Notes: generated by a model from the letters alone, not told the origin. 64,000 nucleotides of DNA from CAYFZO01 sp965226235 (GCA_965226235.1 OZ245335.1:1736001-1800000); one strand, 5' to 3'. Counted from the stretch's first letter, positions 21,401 through 36,400 are shown. Program-made: numbers and translations.

Positions 21401-24400
21401 TTGCGCCACGTCCGGTGCCACAGTTGCACATCGTGGACGCGGACACCTCGCTGGTGCTGGTCCGCGGGGATACCACGCAGGTGCAGGTGGTGCTGGATTC
21501 CGATCTGCAGCCGGGGGAGAGTCTGGCACTGCAGATGGTGGCCGAGGCACCCGATGGGTCGACGATGGTCGGCGTGACGTTTACGCCGGTTGACGGCGGG
21601 GGGTTGCGGTTCACAGGCACGGCGACCGGCTTTGGCGAGGAACATCGGTCCAGGGCGGCGGTCACGGTCGTTGTGATGGTCTCCTTGGCGACGGCGGCGG
21701 TCGACTATGTCCTGCGCGCAAGCGTCCCCGACGCGGGCGTCGTTGGGTTGGCGGAGCCGGAGGCGTCGACACGTAGACTGGTCGTGATTCCGCGTCCGGT
21801 GCCACAGTTGCGCATCGTGGACGCACAGACCCCGCTGGTGGTTATCCAGGGGGAGAGCACGCAGGTGGAGGTGGAGCTGATTTCCGACCTGCGGGTGAAT
21901 GAGTTCCTGAGTCTGGCGATGATGGCCGAGGCACCCGATGGGTCGACGATGGTCGGCGTGACGTTTGCGCCGGTTGACGGCGGGGAGTTGCGGTTCACAG
22001 GCACGGCGCCGGGGCTTGGCGAGGAACATCGGTCCAGGGCGGCGATCACGGTCGCTGTGGCGGTCGCCTCGACGGCGGCGGCGGTCGACTATGTCCTGCG
22101 CGCGAGCATCCTGGACGCGGATTCCGTCGCGCTGGCGGAGCCGGGGTCGTCGACACGCGCACTGGTCGTGATTCGCACGCTGACGCTGATCAGCGACCCG
22201 CTGATGGGGAGGGTTCCGGCAGGCGAAGTGACGCCGCTGGTGTTTACTTTTCACGATGCTCTCACGCAGGGCCTGGGGCTGATGGCAGGCGAGGAGGCGA
22301 GATTGTCGATTGAAGCGACCGGGGATGTGCACCTGATCGTCGACGGCGACCGGTTCGACGGCATCCTGTACGTGTCGCTCGATGGCGAGACCACGCAGGT
22401 GCAGGTGCTGGTGGTGCTGGATGAACCGGCGGAGGACGGCGTGGTTACGGCGCGGATTACAGCATCGACGCGGATGCAGGTTGACGTCGAGTCGTTGTCG
22501 GTGCGGTTCGATTCGGAAGGGGCGGCGCAGGTGCAGGTGATTTTTGTGCCGACGACGCCGGTGGTGGTGGCAGGTACGAGGGCCTCGACGTTCATCGTAA
22601 CGACGATACCGAGGGTCGATTCGGATATGCAGCGCGTAACCGTGGTATTGACCGACAATTCCCTGCAGGATATGGGTGTGTGGTTGTCGTCGAACGCGTT
22701 TGCTGCGACGGATCCGGATCTGTTGGGCAGAGAGCTGTCGGACAGAGAGCTGTCGGACATTCTGGAGGACATCAGGCAGTTCCAGCTTGTGATGCTGGGC
22801 CTTCAGGCGATGAATAGTGTGGGTCAGATTCCAGGGTCATCACCATCACAGCCTCTCGTGACCCTGAACTCTGACAAGACACGGGCCGAGGTAGCGGTGA
22901 TCGTGGCCTTCGATGCGCCGCGTGGCCCGGTGTCGGTGGTGGCGAACCCGAGTGACGACATTGGGTTCGAGGGCTTTGCGAATGTCGCGGAGGGCGCGAC
23001 ATTGCACCCGGATTCGGGTTTCATCGAAGTGATTCACGAAGTGAACATCTCGTTCCTCCATCAAGAGGCGGCTGCGACGACGCTGACGCTGGGCAGCGAG
23101 TTGACGGTGGATGTAGTGCTGGAGAGTCTCCATCCGCTGGGTCTGTCGGGTCCGCTGGGGTTGAATGAACTGGCGCTGGATCTGGAATGGACGGGAACCG
23201 CGCTGTTGTCGGTCAGTCCCACCAGAGTTGTCTTCGAAGCCGCGCCGGAGGGCTCTGATGCGGTTGCGCTCAGGACACGGTTTGCGGTCGTCGTCAGCAG
23301 CGAAGTCAGGCAGGGGGCAGTTTTGCAGCCGTACAGCCTGGGCGCGACGGTTACGAAGGATCCGGATCCGCTTTCGCTTGAGCCGCTGTGCAGATCATCG
23401 GAGCTGGCGCCGGATGAGAGCGATTGCGTCCGGGTGAAGGTCAACGACCTGCGGATTGACCTCTTGCCGCGACAATTCGCGCTGGCGCTCGACTCTCCCA
23501 CGGAAGGGGATGTGCAGGTGGATGCGGAAGGCAACCGCTTCCTGGCAGTGCGCACCGGCGCGGTGTCGACCACGGTAGAACTGGTATTGACGCTGACTGC
23601 GCTGGACGACTCGAGGTTTGTGCCGGACGACGCGCCGCGGGCACGTTTGATGGTGGTGGACGAGGACGGTGCCACGGTGGAGATCATGCTCGAGAGTGAC
23701 GGGAATACGGGGATGGGGGCGTTGCTGGCCGCGCGGGAGGGCTCGGGTCAGGCGCGCTCGTCGACCGTTACGATGACGGTACCGGTTACGCTGGCGGGGT
23801 CGCGGCTGACGCTGCGTGCAAGCCTCGAGCAGGACAGCCTGGTAGCCGACGTCGAGGCCAACGATGCGACCCTGCGGATCGATGTGGAATTCCTGCCGCT
23901 GCTCGCGCTCGAGACGCTCGCCGGCGAAGTGTTGCTTGCGACGACCCGGGTGGAGGTGGAGTCGGGTGCCTCCACCGAGGTGCGCGTGGTACTGACAAAC
24001 GCTGCAACGCTGGATGCGACGCAGTCTGTGGAGGTTGGGTTGGAATCGTCGCAAGTGGTTGTTTTCCCGTCGACGCTGATTTTGACCGCAACGACGTCGA
24101 GCATGGTGGTTACCATTTCCGCGCCGCCGGAGGTGGAAGTGGCTGAGGGCTGGTTCCAGGTTGTGAGCGCGCGCGAGGTGACAGGGGATCTTGTGGCACC
24201 GGACAGCCTGTTGCCGCCGGTCGTGCCGGTGGACATCACCCCGATGCGGCTACGGGTGTCGCTGGGGGTGAAGTCGTTCGCTCAGAATGCCTATCCGTAC
24301 CGGCTGTTGTCGGGAAGCGGCTTCAGGTCGATCAAGTCGAGCATCATCGTGCCGGTGGACGGCGTGATCGAGCGGATGGATTTGACCGTGTCGATCGCCC

Positions 24401-27400
24401 ACCGGAACCCGGTCGACTTGCAGTTCCAGCTGGAGGATCCGACCGGCCGAAGGTTTGAGAGTAGTCCGGTGCAGATCATGGATGGGACAGTGCACCTGGG
24501 GGCGGTGGCGGTAGCGGATGATTCCGGCACGTTTTCCGAGGCGGTGTCCGGGCTTTCGGCGCGGGGGCAATGGACCCTGTTTGTGAGCAGGGAGGTGCCT
24601 GGCAGTGAAGAAATCGCGGTGAATGAATGGTCTCTGCAGTTTGACTTGCTGCCGTCGCAGCAGCAGGACAGCGCCTTGCGAGTCATGCCCGGGGAATGGG
24701 AGTTGGAGGCGGTTTTGACCCGGGTAGATGGGTCCGTGCCAAGGCTGGCCAGTGACGAGCAGCTGGAGATCGCCTTTGGCTACAGAAACGGATCTGGGGT
24801 GACCCTGTCGAAGGCGATTTTCATGGCGACAAGCGACCGGACGACAGTTACCCTGTCGGTTTTGCCGGACGCGAGCGACGGCAACTTGTTCTTCAGTAGT
24901 CTGACAGCACCGAACCGGAATCTGGAGGAGCTGGTGCCGCAGCGGGTGGAGATTCTCGAGCGCGAGCTGTTCCTGGGGCTGGAGACGGCGTCGGGGGTGC
25001 CCCTGTACACCGGCTTCTCGAACTCCTTTGGTGTGGACTCCTTTGGTGTGGATGTGCTGGCGGGTGCTACGACCGGGGTGAGGCTGATCCTGCGCAATCC
25101 CGCAGCCCTGTTTCCGGGCGAGACAGTGCAGATTTTGCTGCAGCCGACGACGACGGCGGTGACAGTCGCTCCGTCTGCACCGCTGACGCTGACTGCGGTG
25201 CAGTCGAGCGCGACCTTCTCTGTCACGGCGCGCCACGACGCGGATCCGCCGGAAGGGATGGTGGTCGCCTCGGGCGAGGTGCAACGGGATGACGGCACAA
25301 CGGTCGCGAACACGCGGGTGGTTTCGACCGCCCTGGCGGTGGAGATCGTGCCGCGGAGTTTCCGCGTGTCGCTGCTGAGCGAAACCGGCGTCCCGGTTTC
25401 GGTGGTGCGCGTGCTCGCGGCTGGTTCGACCCCGTTGCGGGTGCGGTTGTCGGGGGTGGATACCGGGTTCGGGAGGCCGCAACTGTTTGCTGACGAGGTG
25501 TTTGAATTGAATCTGCAGGATAATCTTCCCGCCGATGCAGGCATCGAGGTGCTGCCGGGGACAGTGGAGTTTCGTGCGGGCAGTACCGAGCGCGAAATCG
25601 TGCTGGCGGTGGCGTTGGATTCGTCATCCAGGGTCCCTGTCCTGCAACCCGGCCCGTTGCCCTCCCCCTCCTTGGTGAACGCGAATGTCGAACAGGAGTT
25701 CCTCGTAGTGGAGATTTTTCCGAGGGAGCTTCGTTTGGCATTCGAGCCGAGGATGATCGGGATCTTGGTCGGCAGCACGGAGGCAGTTGTTTTGACGCTG
25801 TCGGACGCGTCGCTGTTGCCGGAGTCGGTCAATGTCAATGTGACCGTGGGGCCGCCTGAGCCTGAAGGATCACTGACGCTGATGCATCCACCGCTGATGT
25901 TCAGCCGGGACAGCACGAGCCTGAGGGTGGAGCTGATGGTTCCGGATAGCAGCAGCACGGGTAGCGCGACACTGATGGCGTCAGTGTCCTCCGTGGACAC
26001 GGACATCCACGCTTCGTTCGTGGGTGCCGAGCTGCTGGTGAACTTGCTGGATATGCGTGAGTTCGAGTGGGTGTTCCGTTCGCCGCAGGGTGAGCGGCTG
26101 TCTACCGCGGGGGTGGTTGCCAATGCTTCGACGCGGTTGCTGGTCTCCCTGGAAGGTGTTTCCGGAGAGCGGCTGTTCGAAGGCGAGCAGGTGGGCGTAA
26201 CGCTGGGTGCTGTTCTGTCGGCTGTGTCTCCAGAGACGGCATCGATCCAGCGCGGCTCGCCGCAGGCGATTGTTTTGACCGCGTTCCCTGACGCGGCTCG
26301 GGGCGACATCGACGAGTTGCAGGTACAGCTGACGCAGACGATGCCGACGGGATTGGTGGACAGCGTGACGATCCCGTCGTCGACGACATTGCCGGTGCGG
26401 GTGTTTTCCGAACTGGCGCTCTCCTTTGCCACGCCGGAGGGCGCGGCGCGGGTGCTGGCGGGTGGCACGACCGAGGTGGAGGTGGTGCTGGACAATCCGG
26501 GGTTGCTGGAGATGGATGAGGTAGTCGAGGTCTCTCTCTCGGCGGAGATCGTGGTTGCCGTTCCGTCTACACTGACGCTGACGCCGACTATGCCGCGCGC
26601 GACCTTCACCATCGAAGCGCGCCACGACGCGGATCCGCCGGAAGGGATGGTGCTCGCCTCTGGCCGAGTGGTGTCGGGCGAAGGCCGGGTTGCGTACACG
26701 CGGGTGGTTTCGACCACTTTGTCGGTGGAGATCGCGCCGCGGCACTTCCGGCTGTCGCTCTCCTATCGGTCCTTCAGTCGGACGGAGCGCCCGAACAAGG
26801 AGATCCCGGATGGTACGGATATGCAGTCGGTGCGCAGCATCATCACTGTGGAGGACGAAATCACGATCGAATCGCTGGCGGTGCGGGTAGAGATCCTGCA
26901 CTCGCATATCGGAGACCTGCGCGTTTTTCTGGTCTCTCCCGAGGGGGCGATGGTGGCGTTGCATGACGAGGAGGGCAGCTCTGCGGATAATATCTTCGAG
27001 ACATACACCTCGCTGGATCATGCAGGTCTGGCTGCTTTGGTTGGCGAGAGCGCGCAGGGCGAGTGGACACTGACGGTAGGTGACTATAATCTTGCTGATA
27101 TCGGCACGCTGGAGGCGTGGAGCCTGGAGATCAGCGAATTCCCGGGGGCGGGGGTGGTGCTGGCAGGCGGCAACGCGGCGGTGACGGCTTCGCTGGTGGC
27201 GGTCGAAACCCCGCTCGGGACGCCGCGGCTGTTTGCGGGCGAGACGCTGGCAGTGGGGCTGGCGTATGACGACGGCACCGGCGTTGCGCTGTCCGAGCAG
27301 AGGGTGACGTTCGACGCGGAGAGCAACGCCGTCGGCGTGACGCTGGACGCGGCGTTCAACGCGACGCCGGGGACGCTGACGGCGGTGGTCGCGGGCACCG

Positions 27401-30400
27401 TTCCGGTGAACGCCGAGGTCGCGCCGGCGGTGCTGCCGATGGAGATCGCGCCGCGGCGCTTCCGGCTGTCGCTGTCGGGCGCGTCGGCGGATCCCGCGCG
27501 GCGCATCGCAAGGGAGGCGCGTCCCCATGCTTTTATTCCGGATCTGGATTCCGCGCCGCTGGTCAGTACCATCACCGTGACGGAGGAGGGCGAGGACATC
27601 ACGATCGAATCGCTGGTGGTCGGGGTCGCGATCAGCCACCCGGATAGGAGCGAGCTGGGGGTTGTGCTGACACTGCCCGGGGGAACAACGGTGACACTGC
27701 ACAGGCCTGACGTTGCTGACATTGAGCCCGACCTCGTCCGGGCATATACGTCGGTGGGCGACGCGGGTCTGGCGGCCTTGGTCGGGGGTAGCGTGCAGGG
27801 CGATTGGTCGCTGACGGTGAGAGATTTTTCTGCAACTGAGAGCACCGGCACGCTGGAGTCGTGGTACCTGGAGATCAACACCGGCGTGCAGATGCTCGCA
27901 GGCGAAAGTATCCCGGTCGTCGTCACCCTGTCGGGGGTCGACACGCCGTTCGGTGCGTCGCGTCTGTTTGCGGGCGAGACGCTGACGGCCGATTGGACAT
28001 ACACCGATGGCACCGGCGTGACGCTGCCCCCGGTGGTGTTTCAAGTAGCGAGTCCCACATCCAGCGTCGAGGTCGCCTCGATGCTGAGCGCGACACCGGA
28101 CGCGACCACAGGGGTAGGGGTGCTGGAGGCGAGATTCGATGCAGCCACCGGTCTGGTCAACGCAGAAATAGACCCTGCGGTGGTGCCGGTGCAGCTATTG
28201 CGCGAGTTTACTTTCTCCTTCACCACGCTGGACGGCACGCCGATTGAGATCATCACCCAGCCGGACAATGCCGATCGCAGGGCCATGACGATGCAGCTTC
28301 TGGTTGGCGGCTCTAATTCGGTGCGGCTGGTGCTGGACAATCCGGGGTTGCTGGGGGTGGGCGAGGAGTTCATTTTGAATCTTGTGCCGCAGCTGCCCAA
28401 TGGTCGCGTCAGCAGCGGTCAACGCACGGAAGTGGGGGATGTAGTCACATTTTCGACGGACGCCAACTCGGATGTGCCGCTACAAACGGTGACGCTGAGC
28501 TTAACTGGCCGGGTGGCGTCGGAGTCGGACGGCAAAGAGGTTTTGCACACGCGGGTAGTTCCAGTCTCCCTGCGGGTGGAGTTCGTGCCGCGGCGCTTCC
28601 GGCTATCGCTGTCGCCGGCGGGAGTCGTCCAGTTCAGTCGGACGGAGCGCCCGAACCAGGCGATCCCGGATGCGTTTAGGGTGTCGGTGCAGAGCGCCAT
28701 CACTGTGGGGGACGAAATCACGATCGAATCGCTGGCGGTACGGGTAGAGATCCGGCACCCGCGTATCGAAGACCTGCGCGTTCTTCTGCTTTCTCCCGAG
28801 GGGACGGTGGTGGAGTTGCATGACGAGGCGGGCGGCTCTGCGGAGAATCTCTTCGAGACATACACCTCGCTGGATCATGCAGGTCTGGCTGCTTTGGTAG
28901 GGGGGCCCGCGCAGGGCAGGTGGACACTGTCGGTAGGTGACCATGCTAATGGAAATATCGGCACGCTGGAGGCGTGGAGCCTGGATATCAACGGATTCGC
29001 GCCGCTGCTTGCAGGCGGTAGCGTGTCGCTGGTGGCTTCGCTGTCGGCGGTCGAAACCCCGCTCGGTGTGCCGCAGTTGTTTACGCACGAGGCGCTGGCG
29101 GGAGTGGGGCCGGAAGTGGTGGAAGTGGTGCTGGCGTATGACGGCACCGGCGTTGCGCTGTCCACGCAGAGGGTGACGTTCGACGCGGAGAGCACCGCCG
29201 TCGACGTGACGCTGGACGCGTTGTTCGACGCGACGCGCGGGACATTGACGGCGGTCGCGGGTGTCATTTCGGTCAACGCCGAGATCGCGCCGGCGGCGTT
29301 GCCGGTGGAGGTCGCGCCGCGGCGCTTCCGGTTGTCGCTATCGTCGGCGGCTGGGAAGTTCAGCGCGACGGTGCGCCCGAACGAGGTGATCTCGGATAAT
29401 CTGAAGAGGCAGTCGGTGCGTAGCGTCATCACTGTGGAGGACGAGATCACGATCGAATCGCTGACGGTGCAGGTAGAGATCCGGCACTCGTTTATCGGAG
29501 ACCTGCGCGTTTCTCTGGTCTCTCCCGAGGGGGCGATGGTGGCGTTGTATAACGAGACGGGCGACCCTGCGGAGAATCTCTTCGAGACATACACCTCGCT
29601 GGATCATGCAGGTCTGGCTACTTTGGTAGGGACACCCGCGCAGGGCGAGTGGACACTGACGGTAGGTGACTATCTTAGTAGTGAAACCGGCACGCTGGAG
29701 GCGTGGAGCCTGCAGATCAACACCGGCGTGCAGGTGATCGCGGGCGAAAGCATCCCGGTCGTCGCCACCCTGTCGGGGGTCGACACGCCGTTCGGTGCGT
29801 CGCGTCTGTTTGCGGGCGAGACACTGACGGTCGATTGGACATACACCGATGGTGTCGGCGTGACGCTGTCCCCGGTGGTGTTTGACGTAGCGAGTCCCAC
29901 ATCCAGCATCGAGGTCGTCTCGATGCTGAGCGCGACGTCGGCCGCGACCGCAGGGGTACTGGAGGCGACATTCGATGCGGCCGCCGGTCTGGTCAACGCA
30001 GAAATCGACCCTGCGTTGGTGCCGGTACAGCCCGTGCAGCCCATACGCCGGTTCAGGCTGGCGTTCGTCCCTGCGACCACGGCGCGGGTGCTGGCGGGCA
30101 GCACGGCCAAGGTGGTGGTGGTGCTGGAGAACCCGGGGTTGCTGGAGATGGGCGAGGTAGTCCGGGTCTCTCTCTCGACGGAGATCGTGATTGCCGTTCC
30201 GTCTGCTCCGTCTGCACTGACGCTGACGCCGACTACGCCGCGCGTGACCCTCACCATCGCGGCGCCCTTCGACGCAGTGCCGCCGCTGGGGATGGTGGTC
30301 GCCTCGGGCGAGGTACTGTCTGGCGACGCCCCGGTCGCGAACACGCGGGTGGTTTCGACCACCCTGTCGGTGGAGATCGCGCCGCGGCGCTTCCTCTTGG

Positions 30401-33400
30401 CGGTGCTGGAGAAGGATGGCGTGCTTATCGATTTCGAGTACGTGGTCGCCGGAGGCAACACCGAGGTGGTGGTGGTCATCGCGGGCGTGGATACCCCGCT
30501 GGGGGACAGCGTGCTGGATGCGAGCGAGACGTTGCAGGTTGGGTTTGTCTACACGGGTGGCGAGGGCGTAACCCTGTCGCCGGTGTTGTTCAACAGGGAT
30601 GCCTTGATCGTCCCGGCGACGGTAGACGCCGACGAAGACGCGACGTCGGGGGTGCTGGAGTTGACCGGCAGCGGTCTGGTGAACGCGGATGTTGTGCCGG
30701 TGGCGCTGAGGATCGAGGTGTTGCCGAACGAGTTTCGCTTGGTGTTCGAGCCGCCGCAGATCGGGATTCTGACCGGCACGGAGGAGACGGTGGTTCTGTC
30801 GCTGACCGACGCGTCGCGCCTGCCGGCAGGAGATGAGGTGCTTGTGGGATTGCTTCTGGACGATGCCAGCACGGTGAGCGTGGTGTCGGCCGAGCTGTCG
30901 TTCGACGCCTCTGCTACGAGCCATGAGGTTGTGCTGCGCGCTGCTGCGGACACGTCGCCCGGGGCGACGGTTTTGGTCGCCGCGGTGTTGTCATCGCCGA
31001 CGGCACTTTCGGGCGCGAGGTTTGTGGACGCCGGGTTGCCCGTGAGCATCGTCGGCGAGCGTGAGTTCGAGTGGGTGTTCCGCTCGCCACAGGGTAAGCG
31101 GCTGTCTGCCGCGGTGGTGGTTGCCAGTGCTTCGACGCGGGTTGCCGGCGCTTCGTCGCCGCAGGTTGCCGGTGCTTTGACGCGGTTGTTGGTCTCCCTG
31201 GAAGGCGTTGCCGGCGAGCGCCTGCTCGGCGACGAGCAGGTCAATGTGTCTGTAAGCGCTGGGGCGCAGTCGGGTCTGGAGATAGAGCCGGATGAGTTCA
31301 CTTTCCGTGCAGGAGAAACGTCGCTGGAACTGGAACTGGAACTGGCCGCGTTCCTTCCCCTTGCGGTACAGATGGACGATTTGCAGTTGCAGTTGCAGTT
31401 GCTAGGGACGGTGCCGGGTACGCTGGAGCGCACGACGATCCCGTCGTCTGCGATGTTGCCGGTGCGGGTGTTGCGCGAGTTTACATTCTCCTTCACCACG
31501 CGGGACGGCGCGCCGCTTGAGATCACCACCCCGCCGGACAATGCCGGTCCCAGGGCCACGACGCTGCGGATTCTGGTTGGCGGCTCTCATGCGGTGGTGC
31601 TGGTGCTGGACCATCCGGGGTTGCTGGGGGTGGGCGAGACGTTCTTTTTGGATCTTCTGCCGCCGCTGCCCAATGGTCGCGTCAGCAGCGGTCAAACCCC
31701 GGAACCGGGGGATGTAATCACCTTTTCGATAGACGCCGAATCGGATGTGAGACCAAGAACGGTGACGCTGGGTCGAGACTTAACTGGCCAGGTGGAGTCG
31801 GACGGCGAAGAGGTTTTGCACACGCGGGTAGTTCCAGTCTCCCTGCGGGTGGAGATCGTGCCGCGGCGCTTCCGGCTATCGCTGTCGCCGGCGGGAGTCG
31901 TCCAGTTCAGTCGGACGGAGCGCCCGAACGAAGAGATCCCGGATGATACGGGTACGCAGTCGGTGCGCAGCAGCATCACTGTGGAGGACGAAATCACGAT
32001 CGAATCGCTGACGGTGCGGGTAGAGATCAGTCACTTGGATATCGGAGACCTGCGCGTTTTGCTGGTTTCTCCCGAAGGGGTAGTGGTGGCATTGCATGAC
32101 CGGATGAGCGGCTCTGCGGAGAATCTCTTCGAGACATACACCTCGCTGGATCATGCAGGTCTGGCTGCTTTGGTAGGGGTGCCCGCGCAGGGCGAGTGGA
32201 CACTGACGGTAGGTGACTATCTTTCTGGTGTTACCGGCACGCTGGAGGCGTGGAGCCTGGAGATCAACGGATTCGTGCGGGTGCTGGCGGGCGATAGCGT
32301 GTCGTTGGTGGCTTCGCTGTTGAGGGTCAAGACGCCGCCGCTCGGGACGCCGCGGCTGTTTGCGGGCGAGACGCTGGAAGTGGTACTGGCGTATGACGAT
32401 GGCACCGGCGTTGCGCTGTCCGAGCAGACGGTGACGTTCACCGCCGGGCGCACCGCCGTCGACGTGACGCTGGACGCGTCGTTCGACGCGACGCGCGGGA
32501 CATTGACGGCGGTCGCGGGTGCCATTTCGGTCAACGCCGAGATCGCGCCGGCGGCGCTGAGGATCGAGGTGTTGCCGAACGAGTTTCGCTTGGTGTTCGA
32601 GCCGCCGCAGATCGGGATTCTGACCGGCAGGACGGGGACGGTGGTTCTGTCGCTGACCGACGCGTCGCGCCTGCCGGCAGGGGATGAGGTGCTTGTGGGA
32701 TTGCTTCTGGTCGATGCCAGCACGGTGAGCGTGGTGTCGCCGACCGCGCTGTCGTTCGACGCCTCTGCTACGAGTCATGAGGTTATGCTGCGCGCTGCTG
32801 CAGACACATCGCCCGGGGCGACGGTTTTGGTCGCCTCGGTGGAGATGTTTCCCGCGAGTCTGGCGGGCGCGGAGTTTATGGACGCCGAGTTGCCCGTGAG
32901 CACCGTTGACGCGCGTGAGTTCGAGTGGGTGTTCCGTTCGCCGCAGGGTGAGCGGCTGTCTACCGCGATGGTGATTGCCAGTGCTTCGACGCGGGTTGAC
33001 GGCGCTTCGCCGCGGGTTACCGGTGCTTCGGCGCGGGTGTTGGTCTCCCTGGAAGGCGTTGCCGGCGAGAGCCTGCTCGACAACGAGCAGGTCAATGTGT
33101 CTGTAAGAGCTGGGGCACAGTTGGGTCTGGAGATAGAGCCGGATGAGTTCACTTTCCGTGCAGGAGAAATGTCGCAGGAACTGGAACTGGAACTGACCGC
33201 GTTCCTTCCCCTTGCGGTACAGATGGACGATTTGCAGTTGCAAGGGACGGTGCCGGATACGCTGGAGCGCACGACGATCCCGCCGTCTGCGACGTTGCCG
33301 GTGCAGGTGTTGCGCGAGTTTACTTTCTCCTTCGCCACGCCGGGCGGCGCGCCGATTGAGATCATCACCCAGCCGGACAATGCCAGTCGCAGGGCCACGA

Positions 33401-36400
33401 CGGTGCAGATTCTGACTGGCGGCTCTCGTAGGTTGGTGCTGGTGCTGGACAATCCGGAGTTTCTGGGGGTGGACGAGGAGTTCTTTTTGGGTTTTGTGCC
33501 GCCGCTGCCCAATGGTCGCGTCAGCGGCGGTAATAACTTGGAACCGGGGGATGTTCTCACCTTGTCCAGGGACGCCGGATCGGATCTGCCGCTAAGAACG
33601 GTGACGCTGAACTTAACTGGCCGTGTGGAGTTGGAGTCGGACGGCGAAAAGGTTTTGCACACGCGGGTAGTTCCAGTCTCCCTGCGGGTGGAGATCGTGC
33701 CGCGGCGCTTCCGGCTATCGCTGTCGCCGGCGGGGGTCGTCCAGTTCAGTCGGACGGAGCGCCCGAACGAGGCGATCCCGGATAGTGCGGTGTCGGTGCG
33801 CAACTTCATCACTGTGGGGGACGAAATCACGATCGAATCGCTGGCGGTGCGGGTAGAGATCCGGCACCCGCGTATCAGAGACCTGCGCGTTTTTCTGATT
33901 TCTCCCGAGGAGACGATAGTGGTGTTGCATAACTCTACGGGCGGCCTTGCGGAGAATCTCTTCGAGACATACACCTCGCTGGATCATGCAGGTCTGGCTA
34001 CTTTGGTAGGGGCGCCCGCGCAGGGCGAGTGGACACTGGCGGTAGGTGACTATGTTCCTGGTGAGACCACCGGCACGCTGGAGGCGTGGAGCCTGGAGAT
34101 CAACGGATTCGTGCGGGTGCTGGCGGGCGATAGCGTGTCGCTGGTGGCTTCGCTGTCGGCGATCAGGACGCCGCTGCTCGGTGTGCCGGAGTTGTTTGAG
34201 GACGAGACGCTGGAAGTGGCGCTGGCGTATGACGGCGGCACCGGCGTTGCGCTGTCCACGCAGAGGGTGACGTTCGACGCGGAGCGCACCGCCGTCGGCG
34301 TGACGCTGGACGCGTTGTTCGACGCGACGCGCGGGACATTGACGGCGGTGGTCTCGGGTGCCATTTCGGTCAACGCCGAGATCGCGCCGGCAGCGCTGCC
34401 GGTGGAGATCGCACCGCGGCGCTTCCGGCTGTCGCTCTCCGGTCGCGGTCTGTTCAGTCGGACGGTGCGCCCGAACGAGTTGATCCCGGATGGTACGGGT
34501 ATGCAGTCGGTGCACAGCATCATCACTGTGGAGGACGAAATCACGATCGAATCGCTGACGGTGCAGGTAGAGATCCGGCACCCGTTTATCGGAGACCTGC
34601 GCGTTTTGCTGGTCTCTCCCGAGGGGGCGATGGTGGCGTTGCATGACCCTGCGGGCAGCACTGCGGAGAATCTCTTCGAGACATACACCTCGCTGGATCA
34701 TGCAGGTCTGGCTGCTTTGGTAGGGGCGCCCGCGCAGGGCGAGTGGACACTGACGGTAGGTGACTATGCTGGTGATGATACCGGCACGCTGGAGGCGTGG
34801 AGCCTGGAGATCAGCGGATTCACGCCGCTGCTTGCAGGCGAAAGCATCCCGGTCGTCGTCACCTTGTCGGGGGTCGACACGCCGTTCGGTGCGTCGCGCC
34901 TGTTTGCGGGTGAGCGCCTGGCGGTCGATTGGACATACACCGATGGCGCCGGCGTGACGCTGTCCCCGGTGGTGTTTGACGTAACGAGTACCACATCCAG
35001 CGTCGAGGCCGCCTCAATGCTGACCGCGACGTCGGCTGCGACCGCAGGGGTGCTGGCGGCGATCTTCGATGCGGCCAATCTGGTCAACGCCACAGTTGAT
35101 CCTCAAGAGATTCCGGTGATTGTCGTGCGCCGGTTCAGGCTGGCGTTCGTCCCTGCGACCACGGCACGGGTGCTGGCTGGCGGCGCGACCGAGGTGGAGG
35201 TGGTGCTGGAGAATGCGGGTTTGCTGAGGGAGGGCGAGACGCTACAGGTCACGCTGCGGCCGACGACGGCGACAGTCATTCCGCTTGAACTGGCACTGAC
35301 ATCGACTATGCAGCGCGCGACCTTCACCATCGAAGCGCGCCACGACGCAGATCCGCCGCTGGGGATGGTCGTCGCTACGGGCAAGGTGTTGTTGCTGGCT
35401 GACGGCACGGCGGTCGCACACACGAGGGTGGTTTCCACCACCTTGGCGGTAGAGATTGTCCCGCAGGCGTTCACGTTGGCATTCGATGCGTCAACGGTAT
35501 CGGTGATTGCGGGCGCCACGACGCAGGTGACACTGACGCTGACGGGAGATCGTGCGCTCGCGGCGAGCGACCGGTTCGCGGTGACGTTTTCGTATGCGCC
35601 GGATGGCGGCGGTGTGGAGGTTGTGGTGTTGGAGCCGGTGATATTCACCACGGACAGCACCGAGGCCACGGTGACCCTGGAAGCGGCGACGACCGCGACG
35701 GATGGCGTGCTGGAGGCATCGGTACTCAATGTGGACGGCGCGGTCGCACAGGCGACACTGGGTGTGGGGATTGTCCCGCGTGCGTTCACGTTGGCGTTTG
35801 ACCTGGCATCGGTTTCCGTTGTCGCGGGTGCTACGACGCAGGTGACGCTGACGCTGACGGGCGCTACGGAACTCATTGGGGATGATGTGTTCGCGGCGAC
35901 GTTTTCGTATGCTCCGGATGATCCGGATGGCGGCGGAGTAGAGGTTGTAGCGTTGGAGCCGATGATGTTCACCGCAGTCAGCACCGCAGTTGTGGTGACG
36001 CTGGAAGCGGCGACGACCGCGACGGATGGCGAGCTGGAGGCATCGGTGCTCGATGTGGATGGCGCGGCGGTCGCACCGACGACGCTGGGTGTGGAGATTG
36101 TCCCGCGTGTGTTCGCGCTGGCGTTTGATTTGGCATCGGTTTCCGTTGTCGCGGGTGCCACGACGCAGGTGACGCTGACGCTGACGGGCGCTACGGAACT
36201 CATAGGGGATGAGGTGTTCGCGGCGACGTTTACGTATGCTCCGTCCGACCCGGCCGGCGGCGGCGTGGAGGTTGTAGCGTTGGAGCCGATGATGTTCACC
36301 GCAGGCAGCACCGCAGTTGTGGTGACGCTGGAAGCGGCGACGACCGCGACGGATGGCGAGCTGGAGGCATCGGTGCTCGATGTGGATGGCGCGGCGGTCG

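Noticed and set aside
24780..26717. Antisense ORF of 645 codons under gene A
   Set aside because: Same explanation: open by composition, no credible start region, and opposite to a conserved module array.
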